64,000 nucleotides of DNA from Symploca sp. SIO3C6 (GTDB lineage: Bacteria > Cyanobacteriota > Cyanobacteriia > Cyanobacteriales > Coleofasciculaceae). The stretch's first letter is position 1, and every line of letters starts with the position of its first letter. Of this stretch, positions 1-8,530 are shown one piece after another. The position numbers were made by a program, and so were the translations under genes. The DNA is taken from positions 1 through 64,000 of the forward strand of contig JAAHHJ010000030.1 of the NCBI GenBank assembly GCA_010692425.1, in the 5' to 3' direction. Below the pieces are notes generated by a model. The model made no database searches and was not told where the DNA came from. It was given only the letters and a program-made list of their open reading frames with translations.

Positions 1-120
1 AAAGTCGAGGAATGGGCAGAGAAAAACTTTAAATTTACCTAAGTATTTTTACTCAGCAACTGCCTCGATTTAGCGCTCGCCTTGAACTCCCTCAGTCCAT
101 GTGACAGTTGAGGGTGCGGA

Positions 121-1170
121 ATGTGGGTTGTAGTAGGAGGTAAGGAAAGCGCAACAGATCAAAACAACAGCACATATTATCTAGTTTCCGACCTTACCAC
201 TGGCTTGACTGAAGGGGAAAAGTGGTTTGAGGGACGATCTAATAGAAGCTACTTGTTGGCAACTGTGGAGGTAGCAGGTGATCAGGTATGCTACCAAGAT
301 AGCCAAAATAATAGTTTGTCTCTGCAATATCCAAGTAGCAGTCCAACTGTAGACTGTCCAGGAGAAAACTTATTATATGATTACATCAAAGAGCAAGAGG
401 CACAAAGTCAAACTCGAGTACCAGACAGTACTAATAATGTAGACAAGATACTGCCGAAGCCTGAAGCACTATTTGATGGTTTCTATAAAGACGCAACTCC
501 TCAATACACGATACCTCAATGCAAGGATAGGAGAGAAAATTTTGCTGATTTATACAAGGATTCAAATGGTCAAGAAGGTTGCCTAACTCCCTCGACATTG
601 TATAGCGATCCGCTTACAAAGAAACGTTACTTCTATTTCGAACAAGATCGTCAAAAGTTTTTCTTAACGGGATCGGAAAACAAGGAGGAAGAAATAGAAT
701 ACAAAGAACTATATGATGCAACCCGAATTGATAAAATTTCCCGGATAGGAGACTTAGAAGAATGGCATTTGGTCAATAAAACTGGTAGTCCCCACGTATT
801 TCACATACACCAGCTTGATTTCGTAGTGACAGAGGTTGAACTAGATAAAGATCCATGTATTAAGAAAGAACAGGGAAAAACAGTATGCACCTACAATAAC
901 TACGAAGTGGAAACAGACCCATGCCCTCAATCTGGGAACGAAGGATATTTGTATAAATTAAAACCCCAGGGGTATCGTGATGTCATCAACTTACCCCCAC
1001 ACAGCACAACGACAATCCGTATTCCCTTCGTAAACCCATTCATTTCCGGTATATTTGTCTATCACTGCCATATATTATTCCACGAAGATAGGGGCATGAT
1101 GAATAATCTGCAAGTGATTAATACAAAAGGGTATGGAGATTTTGAGGTTATACCACAGTTGAGTAATTAA
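121..1170 (+). CDS. Multicopper oxidase, C-terminal cupredoxin part (probably truncated)
   Basis: The 349 residues carry the last-domain copper motifs of multicopper oxidases: HVFHIH at residues 225-230 and HCHILFH at 315-321, followed by the axial-ligand region GMM at 325-327. These would bind the type 1 copper and half of the type 2/3 cluster. The first cupredoxin domain, which should supply the other cluster histidines, is missing; residues 35-55 resemble the end of a middle domain. An in-frame TGA lies at 109-111, just before the ATG, and an earlier TAA at 40-42, so the frame cannot be extended. The 120 bases upstream hold no recognisable oxidase sequence in any forward frame. I infer a 5'-truncated gene, probably inactive as an oxidase. 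It converges on the next gene, and the two ends overlap by 4 bases. Confidence 0.7.
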   Translation: MWVVVGGKESATDQNNSTYYLVSDLTTGLTEGEKWFEGRSNRSYLLATVEVAGDQVCYQDSQNNSLSLQYPSSSPTVDCPGENLLYDYIKEQEAQSQTRVPDSTNNVDKILPKPEALFDGFYKDATPQYTIPQCKDRRENFADLYKDSNGQEGCLTPSTLYSDPLTKKRYFYFEQDRQKFFLTGSENKEEEIEYKELYDATRIDKISRIGDLEEWHLVNKTGSPHVFHIHQLDFVVTEVELDKDPCIKKEQGKTVCTYNNYEVETDPCPQSGNEGYLYKLKPQGYRDVINLPPHSTTTIRIPFVNPFISGIFVYHCHILFHEDRGMMNNLQVINTKGYGDFEVIPQLSN

Positions 1171-3071
1171 GAGCAGCGGTATAGTTTGTATTTATACCCG
1201 CCAACTGACGAGCGATATTTAGAATCAGCCACACATTGCTGCGACTTTAGGTCAACTTTAGTACGAAAGTCTACTAACCATAGATCTAAAGGTCGTGGCA
1301 ATTTATTTAGTTGGGCTTGCAACACTTTAAGGGCATGGTTATGGTTTCTGGTTTCTGGATCTCGATGAGCTAGGAAAAACTGAGGAGCAATTTTCCTTTC
1401 CTTTACCTCCTCATTAGATGCCGACAGACGTTTAAATTCCCAAGCCAAGCCCATCATTCTTCCTGTCTGCCCATGGTGATCATGAGTTGTGGCAATCACA
1501 GTTGGAGCAATAGAAGCTTTTTGAATAATTGGGGCAAGTAAGTCGGGGCGGTGGTTTTGCAGATAGCCGAGATTAAAATTTATCGTCAGCCCTCCGGCAA
1601 GTCCCATTAGCAGAATGAAGATAACTATGATCTTCTTCGGTTGGAGGTGGAGAGGGGGGGAGGGGGAGAGGGGGGGATGAAGTTGAAGAATACTCCGATA
1701 CTTCCTCACTCTTAGACTAATTTTGGGTTTAAAACCTGACTGTTTATAGGGTTTGGCTGTTGGTTTGAGATCCGAATTTCTATCCCCACTATTCCCCTCC
1801 TCTCTTGCAATTGGTATAGCCTGCCAACAGCCAGCCAGCGCCGCGCCTAATAAGACAATCAATGCTGGAAAATAGACGAACTGAAAGCGCGGTGCCAAGG
1901 TTAAATCCATACCTAGACCATAGGTAAAGACAAAAAATAAGGCAATTGCGCCGAGTAAATACTCAACCAAAATTTGGGTAGCTAAACGGGTATCTGGATG
2001 TTGCTGCTGATATTTGAGACCAGAGCTAAGACTTGGCAAAGTCCAGAATAAAAACAATAAGGTAACGATACCAGAAATAATTACAACCGCTAGCGGAATA
2101 GTTGTTACTGCTGATGGCAGCATTAGCCAGCTACTAATTGCCCATAACAGAAATCGCCCTATTGGTGCCAACCAATCAATTCTGGGATTACCGTCGTAAA
2201 TCCACTTCGTTGGGGCACTGCCATGGATAGCTTGTAAGGCAGGCAACCATACTAAACAGCCAATACTTGTACCCACAACCACGGTATAAATTCGCTGCCA
2301 ATGAGGTTGCAGTAGTGCCTTTATGTCTTGGGAAGTTTGTCTCCAAGCTTGTCCTAGCAAAACTGAGCCTTGGGCTCCGAGGGTAAGCACAAAAAAGTAA
2401 TGGGTGGCAATACCTAAACAATTTACAGCTACCCAAATTAAAGCTACGGATATCGGTAGAGTTTTTTGAAGGTGGATATTTTTAACAGCTGTTACTAGGC
2501 AGCAGAGGGAAGCGATAACCAGCAAAACTGCCAGGGTATAGTGACGCGCCTCTTGTGCCAGGAACACCCCGAAGGGCGAAACTGCCATCATCGCTGCCGC
2601 AAGCTGAGATACTAAGAGGGAACCAAAAGCTAGATAGCTAAGACCAAAAACTGCTGGAATTGAAACTATTCCGAATAAAGTAGAGAGCGATCGCGCTGCT
2701 GAGATTGAGACTAGTCCTGTTTCTGATGGGAATAGTTTCATCCACAGGTGCGCTAAGGCGAAATAGACGGGGGGATGGGTACTTTCTGTAAATAGGTGAT
2801 GCACCACAGCGCTAATCCCTGCTTCTGGTAGAGGTTGAAGCGGCTGTAGAAGTATGTCTGAATCAATTAACTGATTGAGGGGTACGGTGCGAAAACTATT
2901 GCCGAGGCTAAATACCATGGTGGCGAACTCGTCAGTCCAAGGGGGTAGGGATGCCAAGTTGCTCAAACGCAAGCTGGTGCCAAGGAATAGCCAGACTAGG
3001 AGTAGTAGTAGATGAGCTGAACGACATGGAATTAGAGTCTTTGACTTGTAAGGACTCGACGAGTAAGACAT
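1167..3071 (-). CDS. Membrane glycosyltransferase, GT39/GT-C (ArnT/PMT-like) family
   Basis: This 634-residue protein has about ten hydrophobic segments. Its N-terminal first loop contains PPWTDEFATMV and, further on, STHPPVYF, typical of the acidic and HPP loop motifs of GT-C enzymes that move a sugar from a polyprenyl-phosphate donor. It should lie in the cytoplasmic membrane and act on the outer side. Residues about 445-480 form a charged, Pro/Ser-rich loop; part of it (PPLSPSPPLHLQ) is the translation of a G-rich low-complexity repeat at 1642-1680 that does not break the frame. The predicted end overlaps the convergent multicopper oxidase gene by 4 bases. Substrate and acceptor cannot be told from sequence. 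Confidence 0.8.
   Translation of the reverse strand: MSYSSSPYKSKTLIPCRSAHLLLLLVWLFLGTSLRLSNLASLPPWTDEFATMVFSLGNSFRTVPLNQLIDSDILLQPLQPLPEAGISAVVHHLFTESTHPPVYFALAHLWMKLFPSETGLVSISAARSLSTLFGIVSIPAVFGLSYLAFGSLLVSQLAAAMMAVSPFGVFLAQEARHYTLAVLLVIASLCCLVTAVKNIHLQKTLPISVALIWVAVNCLGIATHYFFVLTLGAQGSVLLGQAWRQTSQDIKALLQPHWQRIYTVVVGTSIGCLVWLPALQAIHGSAPTKWIYDGNPRIDWLAPIGRFLLWAISSWLMLPSAVTTIPLAVVIISGIVTLLFLFWTLPSLSSGLKYQQQHPDTRLATQILVEYLLGAIALFFVFTYGLGMDLTLAPRFQFVYFPALIVLLGAALAGCWQAIPIAREEGNSGDRNSDLKPTAKPYKQSGFKPKISLRVRKYRSILQLHPPLSPSPPLHLQPKKIIVIFILLMGLAGGLTINFNLGYLQNHRPDLLAPIIQKASIAPTVIATTHDHHGQTGRMMGLAWEFKRLSASNEEVKERKIAPQFFLAHRDPETRNHNHALKVLQAQLNKLPRPLDLWLVDFRTKVDLKSQQCVADSKYRSSVGGYKYKLYRCS
1642..1680. 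repeat. G-rich low-complexity repeat inside the GT39 gene
   Basis: A purine-only run of G tracts separated by A or AGA, related to the GGGGAGAT octamer family found eight more times in this window. It is read on the minus strand as a Pro/Ser/Leu-rich loop without interrupting the reading frame. Confidence 0.8.
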
Positions 3072-3570
3072 ATGATCGTGAGATTAGATTTAGCTATCTT
3101 CTCACTGGGGTTGATTTTAAGTAATAAGTAATAAGTGATAATAAAATATCTTTTACTTTTCAGGCTTTAATCAGCTTTAATCACTATTGTTCGAGGATTA
3201 AGCCCCACTCTCTCGCCAACTGTTGGGCTTCTCTTAGATTGTCTTGAGCTTTGACCAAAAATACGGGATTCAAGCCCCGTCCTTCTAGGACGGCTTGTTG
3301 TGGGATCAATATTGATAAACAATGGGATTGATAGTAGAATAGCATTAGCGGTAAGGCGCACATATTAAGACGGAGTAGGTCAAGCGGACTATTCCTGATC
3401 CGGAGCCCTGGTAGTATAAATCCTAAATCTTGTACAAATGTGGGAATCGTTAGGCGAGAATTCGACAAACCTCGATACATCAATACTGTGGGACACACAG
3501 GAATTTAAGCTTGAGGAGTGAGTTGAAAGGTTAATCAACAGTGAACAGTTTGCTCACAAATAATCACATT
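3072..3570. other. Spacer with heptamer repeats and an IS200/IS605-type hairpin
   Basis: No convincing gene. At 3117-3142 there are AATAAGT-type heptamer repeats (the same family as 44999-45030). At 3271-3297 there is a hairpin, CAAGCC..GTCCT / AGGAC..GGCTTG, of the kind found at IS200/IS605 element ends. A minus-strand open frame at 3184-3498 (104 codons) passes through this hairpin and resembles nothing I know; only its last 25 codons look protein-like, so I do not call it a gene. Confidence 0.5.
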
Positions 3571-4794
3571 TGCTAACAAATGTTACTAGGATTTAAGACC
3601 GAGTTAAGAATCAGATCTCCAAACCTGAAAATCGCTCTAGCTAAACACGCCGGTACTGCGCGCCATGCCTGGAATTGGGGGCTAGCGTTAACCAAAAATT
3701 TGCTTGCTCACAATCAGGCACATCCTGATGACAAGCTCAAGTTTCCCACTGCCATTGATTTACACGTCTTACTAGTCAAGATGGTTAAACCTCAACACCA
3801 GTGGTACTACAAAGTTAGCAAATGCGCGCCCCAGTATGCTCTTAGGCAGCTAGCTCAAGCTTGGAAGCAAGCGTTTAATAAAATCAGAAAGCCGCCGCGA
3901 TTCAAGAAAAAAGGTGGCAAAGACAGTTTTACTATTGATGGGGCAATTGAATGTGGGCATTTCTGGCTCAAAGTGCCGAAACTGGGGAAACTTAAAACCT
4001 ATGAGCGCTTGCCCTGCGGGTTTAAACCCAAATCAGTAACTATCTCTCGAAGTGCTGATCGATGGTTTATCAGTTTCCGCTCTGAAATTGAGCCAGTCTC
4101 AACAGAGTTTGTTAATGGCACAGTGGGAGTTGACTTGGGAGTAAAAACTCTGGCGACACTTTCTACTGGTGAAACTTTCCCTGGATCAAAAAGCTACCGC
4201 CAGTACGAGAAAAAGTTGGCTCGTCTTCAATGGTTGCATCGTCGAAAAGACAAAGGCTCTAACAACTGGCGAAAAGCTCAAATCAAGATAGCTCGTCTGC
4301 ATCGCCGCATTGCCAACATCCGTAAAGACACATTACATAAACTCACCACTTATCTAGCTAAGAACCACAGCCAGATAGTGATTGAGGATTTGAATGTCTC
4401 GGGAATGCTCAAAAATGGCAAACTGGCGAAAGCGATAAGCGATATGGGCTTCTACGAGTTTCGTCGGCAGTTAGAGTACAAGTGCAAGTTGTACGGCTCC
4501 AAGTTGGTAGTAGTTAGTCGATGGATGCCATCATCTAAGACTTGTTCCCATTGCGGAGACAAAAAAGAGATTCTGTCTTTGTCAGAGCGCACATTTGAGT
4601 GTTCTAACTGTGGAATGACATTAGACAGAGATCTAAATGCTGCCATTAATTTGAGCCACTGCGGTCTTGGGGTCTCCCCAATTTTAGCAAGTGGCGTGGC
4701 GATGGCGGGCAGCTTGCCCGTGGCAGCCTGCGGACTGGATAGTGCCGACACTACCAGGGTGAAGCAGGAAGAAAGTGTTAGCAATTGTTAGCAT
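3571..4794 (+). mobile_element. tnpB-only element (IS200/IS605 or IS607 group)
   Basis: The tnpB reading frame is bracketed by a 9-bp inverted repeat, TGCTAACAA at 3571-3579 and TTGTTAGCA at 4786-4794. The start codon lies in a small hairpin, CATTTG-CTAA-CAAATG (3567-3582). No tnpA transposase lies nearby, so the element is either non-autonomous or depends on a transposase elsewhere. The limits are inferred from the inverted repeat and from protein-like sequence resuming just after 4800. A guide (omega) RNA would be expected at the 3' end of tnpB, but I cannot delimit it. Confidence 0.6.
3580..4791 (+). CDS. tnpB: TnpB RNA-guided endonuclease, apparently intact
   Basis: The 403-residue protein has the complete TnpB layout: an N-terminal RNA/DNA-binding region (1-175), RuvC-I with GVDLGVKTLATLS (Asp185), RuvC-II with IVIEDLNVSGM (Glu269), a four-cysteine zinc finger CSHC..CSNC (Cys322, 325, 341, 344) and RuvC-III with DRDLNAAINL (Asp351). 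Family members are guided by an RNA from the element's right end to cut next to a short target-adjacent motif, which helps the element persist. All catalytic residues are present and the length is normal. The C-terminal tail after residue 360 is low in conservation, as is usual. The stop codon lies within the inverted repeat that ends the element. Confidence 0.92.
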   Translation: MLLGFKTELRIRSPNLKIALAKHAGTARHAWNWGLALTKNLLAHNQAHPDDKLKFPTAIDLHVLLVKMVKPQHQWYYKVSKCAPQYALRQLAQAWKQAFNKIRKPPRFKKKGGKDSFTIDGAIECGHFWLKVPKLGKLKTYERLPCGFKPKSVTISRSADRWFISFRSEIEPVSTEFVNGTVGVDLGVKTLATLSTGETFPGSKSYRQYEKKLARLQWLHRRKDKGSNNWRKAQIKIARLHRRIANIRKDTLHKLTTYLAKNHSQIVIEDLNVSGMLKNGKLAKAISDMGFYEFRRQLEYKCKLYGSKLVVVSRWMPSSKTCSHCGDKKEILSLSERTFECSNCGMTLDRDLNAAINLSHCGLGVSPILASGVAMAGSLPVAACGLDSADTTRVKQEESVSNC

Positions 4795-4802
4795 TTTTGG
4801 AG

Positions 4803-5057
4803 CGGACGGGTTTTACTGTTACTAAGGTAGCTACAGGAACCTATGAAGTAGAGTACAATACAAGTTTCAACGATACACCTGCTGTTACCTTAACCCAGAA
4901 CTATCGCGATTGGAATGATTTTGGATATGAGGGTGGTGATACCAGGGATAATTGTGTTTTGGTGGCGAGCAATCGAAATAAATTCAAATTGATCACTGGT
5001 GATTCTCCAGGTGATCATACCGATCGCAATTTTACCTTCATTGCAATCGGTTCATAG
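4803..5057 (+). pseudogene. Orphaned C-terminal beta-domain fragment next to tnpB
   Basis: The frame after the tnpB element encodes about 84 residues (TGFTVTKVATGTYEVEYNTS, then a Phe/Asn-rich stretch ending FTFIAIGS). The GF-x-V-x-K...G-x-Y-x-V-x-(Y/F) pattern is that of a small C-terminal beta-sandwich often found at the ends of cyanobacterial surface or tail-fibre-like proteins. It has no start codon of its own outside the tnpB end, and no N-terminal part is seen upstream of the element. I infer that the element inserted in, or later replaced, the 5' part of this gene. Product and function are unknown. Confidence 0.55.
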
Positions 5058-5291
5058 TTGTGATGCTTTCAGGAACTTAAATCAGATAGTTTGCTGTGTC
5101 TTGATTTACTTGCATTGAAAGTCACCCAAGTTGCAGGTTATAGCTATATTAATAAAGGTTAGGGTATTTAGAAAAAATATGCGTCTACTCATATAGCTTT
5201 TGATCAGACAATATTAAATGAACTATTCTTCAGTATATGTAGTAACTGAGGAATAGTTTCTTAGTTCACATAAAACAGATTTGCCATAGTT
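5058..5291. other. Spacer, nothing recognised
   Basis: AT-rich sequence between the beta-domain fragment and the Uma2 relic. I see no gene, repeat or clear terminator in it. Confidence 0.4.
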
Positions 5292-5490
5292 TCAGGTTAG
5301 CATAACGTTGTCGAGTTGCAGTTGTAAATTTGGAAACAGGTAAGAAACAATAATGTCTCCCAAGTGATACTGTTGCTGCTGTTAGACGCCATTAACTAAG
5401 TTCTCCGTCAATTAATTCATAGCGTGTATCATCCCCGTATTGGGTAATGAACTTCTCAAAGCTAAGCAGTTGGGATGGGGTGTAAGCCAT
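5292..5490 (-). pseudogene. Uma2-family (DUF820) nuclease remnant, internally deleted
   Basis: From ATG at 5490 the minus strand reads MAYTPSQLLSFEKFITQYGD and then DTRYELIDGELS before a stop. This is the typical first 30 residues of Uma2 PD-(D/E)XK nuclease-like proteins, which are abundant in cyanobacteria. About 70 bases on, in another frame, HLGDIIVSYLFPNLQLQLDN resembles the usual C-terminal end (..FPNLQLT..) of the same family. The central catalytic part, about 120 residues, is missing. I read this as one gene that lost its middle and its frame. Confidence 0.6.
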
Positions 5491-5668
5491 AGTTCGTGTT
5501 TTAACGAAAGATAACTTAATTATAAATTTTGTATCTATTTAATTAGGTGGGTGTAAATAAGCTGAACATAGCGCAGAAAATATCTTACTATCCTCCCGTG
5601 AATCAAAATTATTTCTTATCTTTCCCCTACTCAGTTCTACTTTAATGACCAAAGCAGTACCTTGCCAA

Positions 5669-5707
5669 AAGCAGGGCTAATTCATTGTGATCAATGTAGC
5701 CCTGCTT
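5669..5707 (-). terminator. Rho-independent-type terminator for the 49-residue gene
   Basis: Perfect 11-bp inverted repeat AAGCAGGGCTA / TAGCCCTGCTT (5669-5679 and 5697-5707) with a 17-base loop. On the minus strand the stem is followed by TTTTGG. It lies 15 bases past the stop codon of the small gene at 5722-5871. Confidence 0.6.
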
Positions 5708-5721
5708 CAGTTGGGGGAGTG

Positions 5722-5871
5722 TCAATTAATTTCTTCACCTTCCTTCTGGGGTTCACCTTCAAAAGGTTGAACACCTGTTTCTGGATATTCGTCGTCTCTA
5801 GGACCGAAAATTCTTCTTACTCCATCTCCAATGTATTGCAAGAGCTGCTGTAACCATTTGAAACCGGCCAT
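5722..5871 (-). CDS. Small conserved cyanobacterial protein, 49 residues
   Basis: From ATG at 5871 the minus strand encodes 49 residues starting MAGFKWLQQLLQYIGDGVRR and continuing IFGPRDDEYPETGVQPFEGE. An amphipathic N-terminal helix precedes an acidic, Pro-rich tail. The pattern of basic residues followed by FGPRDDxYPxTGVQPF is one I recall from short cyanobacterial hypotheticals, some of them labelled isochorismate synthase without good reason. An AGGTGAA ribosome site lies 5 bases before the start, and a hairpin terminator follows the stop. No function is known to me. The start, ribosome site, composition and terminator together make it a real gene. Confidence 0.75.
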   Translation of the reverse strand: MAGFKWLQQLLQYIGDGVRRIFGPRDDEYPETGVQPFEGEPQKEGEEIN

Positions 5872-6030
5872 AGCTTCACCTCTTTGATTAGAAAGTTGTT
5901 GTTAAGAATAATTAAGGAGTTTGTGTCTGTATTTAAGAGATATTTTTCTTTCCACTTTTATTTTAAAATAAAATTTAAATAAAGAGGCAAAAAATACAAC
6001 TAAGGGCAATGGCAGCAAGGAGTAAACATC
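5872..6030. promoter_or_regulatory. Divergent AT-rich promoter region
   Basis: The 159 bases between two divergently transcribed genes are strongly AT-rich (for example 5950-5985). They must hold promoters for both, but I cannot place -35/-10 boxes with confidence. Confidence 0.3.
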
Positions 6031-6474
6031 ATGGCAGACGTCAACAACTATGAAGCATTTGAAGAAGTTGAAGCTCAACTACTGCCAGAAGGAGCTGAAG
6101 TTGAAGAGGTATTGCTAGAAGACCTCACGGGAAGAGAACATGCTGAACTGATTTTTGAGGGCTTGATTGACCGTGATACTGGCATGGGAAGAACACTAGA
6201 GAAGTTAAGAACTTCATCCAATTCCTGTGCAGATGTCACTGGTGGCGATCTCGACGATAATTTATATCAAGCCGAGGTGGTGGGAGAAGAAGCTGTTGGC
6301 GGGCAAACTCCCACTCCTGATCAAAGTGTGACAGAGGAACTGCTTCAGGCAATGGGACTTTCTTCAACTGATGGTGAACTAGTGCAAACTAGAGATAAGT
6401 TAGAGCGTCGCGATCGCCAACGTTGGGAACTAGACCCTGAGTCTTCTGAAGACTACCAAGAACACTCTAAGTGA
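6031..6474 (+). CDS. DUF6335 family protein
   Basis: A 147-residue acidic soluble protein. Its centre has CADVTGGDLDDNLYQAEVVG followed by EEAVGGQTPTPDQSVTEEL, and the C-terminus has DKLERRDRQRWELDPESSED. These are the signature segments of the cyanobacterial DUF6335 family as I know it: a TGGDxD motif, an E-x-V-GG-x-x-PTPDQ motif and a terminal RDRxRWELDPxS. Function is unknown. The start is preceded by AAGGAG (6016-6021), a good ribosome site. No signal peptide or membrane segment is seen. It is monocistronic, with the next gene converging. Confidence 0.8.
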   Translation: MADVNNYEAFEEVEAQLLPEGAEVEEVLLEDLTGREHAELIFEGLIDRDTGMGRTLEKLRTSSNSCADVTGGDLDDNLYQAEVVGEEAVGGQTPTPDQSVTEELLQAMGLSSTDGELVQTRDKLERRDRQRWELDPESSEDYQEHSK

Positions 6475-6575
6475 CATCCTCTGCACACTCATATCTACAC
6501 CGAAGAAGCTTTCTAAAACCACAAAACCCACCATTCAAGCAGGATTAAATGAAGACCAGAGATTAGTAATTTAAA

Positions 6576-7934
6576 TCATATCCCAACTGTGTTACCGAAA
6601 TCATTTTGGATACAAGCTTCAATTAATTCCTCAATCCCATTAACAGTTAAAATCTTAGTCTCCAACTGACGAGCTACCTCATCAACTCTCAGATCATCTA
6701 AAAATAGGGTGTCACCATGTTTAAGCATTAGAGATGGTAACACAATCCCATCCCCTAGATCTTGTCCTTGCAAACCTTGGAGTAAATCCTCACCAGTTAA
6801 CAAGCCAGTTACAGTTATCTCTTGCCCCCAATAATTGCTCTGCAGCGCCGCCAACTTCACTTCTAGCCCTGCAACTGCATTTAACTGTTCTACAAGGGGT
6901 ACAAAAACCTTTTCTACGGCATTACCCACTACCCAAGTGAGACGGCGGGGCGTCTCCAGATGACCTGGTAACAGGTGAGTGGCTACCTCTTGAAATTGTT
7001 TGATGAATTGGCGAATTGAACCGACACCATTGTCAATTTGAGGGTAATCCTCGTAATGAGACTCCCTAGGCAATTGTTGCCTAGCAATCAAAAACCACTC
7101 ATCAGCTAACCATGTGAAGTTAGAACCTAATTGCTGTCGAAATTTCTCCTGAAGTATTTGAACTTGCCCAATCACTTCCGCTGCCTTCTGGCAGCTTACA
7201 GCACTTAACTCATCTTCTGCTGGACGAAAACGCGTCAATCCCACTGGTACTACTGCCACTGAAGCAACAGCTGGCACCTCATCTTGGTGGAATTTTGCCA
7301 AATCTAGCAAAGTACGTTGCAAATGAATCCCATCATTAATACCAGGGCAAACCACAACCTGAGCATGAATTTGCAGTCTTCGCCCCTGAAACCATTGCAA
7401 CTGCTCTAAAATTTGCCCAGCACGATGATTTTTCAGTAGGCGTTGGCGTATTTCTGGTTCAGTGGCATGGACAGAAACATAGAGGGGGGATAATCGCATC
7501 TGTTCGATTCTACTCCACTCTTTCTGGGTAAGATTAGTCAGAGTTAAGTAAGAACCATAAAGGAAACTGAGGCGATAGTCGTCATCTTTGAGGTAAAGGC
7601 TCTGGCGCTTACCTGGTGGCTGTTGATCAATAAAGCAAAAGGGGCAGTTGTTATTACACTGAATCAAGCCATCAAACAGTGCCGTCTCGAATTCCAGCCC
7701 GAGGTCATGATCACACTCTTTTTCAATTTCTAGCAAGTGAGTCTTACCAGCAGCATCGAGAACTTCTATTTCTAGAATTTCATCAGCACAAAGGAATTGA
7801 TAATCTATTAAATCGCGGGGACGCATACTGTTAATGGTAATAATTGCATCCCCTGCTTCAAAACCTACTTCAGCCGCAATTGAGTCGGGCAGAACTTTGG
7901 TAATCAGTGCAGGACGAATAGAAGTTTCACTCAT
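6576..7934 (-). CDS. Radical SAM / DUF512 protein, TIGR03279 family
   Basis: The 452-residue protein begins with a PDZ-like domain (about residues 8-55, IAAEVGFEAGDAIITINSMR). A radical SAM-like cysteine motif CNNNCPFCF follows, then the conserved IDQQPPGKRQSLYLKDDDYR and SFLYGSYLTLTN. The C-terminal half is the DUF512 domain, with RFRPAEDE and the late catalytic-looking segment TGLLTGEDLL. This combination is annotated as a cyanobacterial FeS oxidoreductase of unknown reaction and is nearly universal in oxygenic phototrophs. The length is normal and no key cysteine is missing. It converges on the DUF6335 gene and appears monocistronic. Confidence 0.9.
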   Translation of the reverse strand: MSETSIRPALITKVLPDSIAAEVGFEAGDAIITINSMRPRDLIDYQFLCADEILEIEVLDAAGKTHLLEIEKECDHDLGLEFETALFDGLIQCNNNCPFCFIDQQPPGKRQSLYLKDDDYRLSFLYGSYLTLTNLTQKEWSRIEQMRLSPLYVSVHATEPEIRQRLLKNHRAGQILEQLQWFQGRRLQIHAQVVVCPGINDGIHLQRTLLDLAKFHQDEVPAVASVAVVPVGLTRFRPAEDELSAVSCQKAAEVIGQVQILQEKFRQQLGSNFTWLADEWFLIARQQLPRESHYEDYPQIDNGVGSIRQFIKQFQEVATHLLPGHLETPRRLTWVVGNAVEKVFVPLVEQLNAVAGLEVKLAALQSNYWGQEITVTGLLTGEDLLQGLQGQDLGDGIVLPSLMLKHGDTLFLDDLRVDEVARQLETKILTVNGIEELIEACIQNDFGNTVGI

Positions 7935-8116
7935 GGGGGCATGGAGCTGGCTGTAGGATGGTTTAAGGGCATCATGCTCACTATTTTAGTTTGCAAGTCC
8001 CACCGCTGTTGTCTAGGGGGAGTGGCAACTTTGATGGTACTAATGTACTATAAAAACAGGTGGTCTGTTTGAACCAGTTAATTTCCGAAGCCCTGGAAAA
8101 TTCAAGGTTTTTCCCC

Positions 8117-8383
8117 ATGACTAAGCATTACATCCTCACCCTCAATCCCAATGCCCAGTACGAGTGGGATCATTGTATCTTAAGAGATCCAATTACAGAT
8201 CAACGCCCAGACTTAGAGGGTTTAATCGCCCAAGCAGTAGAAGAAGCAACAGGTTCTTATCTGATTGCTGTCAATATTGAGGTCAAAGTCTTAGAGAAGG
8301 GATCAATTCCCCAAAACAGTAAACTTCCAGTCGAGACCTCAGCAGTTGCCGTCAATCGGCAAAGATCAGAATTAGTTGCTTAG
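8117..8383 (+). CDS. Conserved cyanobacterial hypothetical protein
   Basis: An 88-residue protein beginning MTKHYILTLNPNAQYEWDHC. I prefer this ATG because the 19 codons before it (from 8060) look unlike coding sequence and the conserved-looking part starts here. It is soluble and acidic, with segments LEGLIAQAVEEATGSYLIAV and VEVKVLEKG-like strands suggesting an alpha/beta fold. I do not recognise the family and assign no function. No clear ribosome site is visible before either start. An inverted-repeat hairpin lies about 30 bases after the stop. Confidence 0.6.
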   Translation: MTKHYILTLNPNAQYEWDHCILRDPITDQRPDLEGLIAQAVEEATGSYLIAVNIEVKVLEKGSIPQNSKLPVETSAVAVNRQRSELVA

Positions 8384-8414
8384 TTGAACTATTTTTACAG
8401 AAAAACGAACTGCA

Positions 8415-8445
8415 TCCCACGTGCTTTAAGCCGTGGGAGTGTCAA
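8415..8445. repeat. IS200/IS605-end-like hairpin
   Basis: TCCCACG (8415-8421) pairs with CGTGGGA (8432-8438), followed by GTGTCAA. This is the typical right-end form (CCG-stem, then G(T)GTCAA) of IS200/IS605 elements in cyanobacteria. No transposase gene is attached, so it is a relic or a stand-alone end. It may also terminate the gene ending at 8383. Confidence 0.5.
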
Positions 8446-8530
8446 TAAAGACGACAACCTTTGTACTCTGGCACAATAGTTATGGTGGCTCACTTACATT
8501 TGCTGCTGAGCCAAAGGCAAGAAATAATCC

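Noticed and set aside
3184-3498. A 104-codon minus-strand frame
   Set aside because: It runs through an IS-end hairpin, matches no family I know, and has no clear ribosome site.
5662-5853. A 63-codon plus-strand frame
   Set aside because: It lies opposite the 49-residue minus-strand gene, which has a better ribosome site, composition and terminator.
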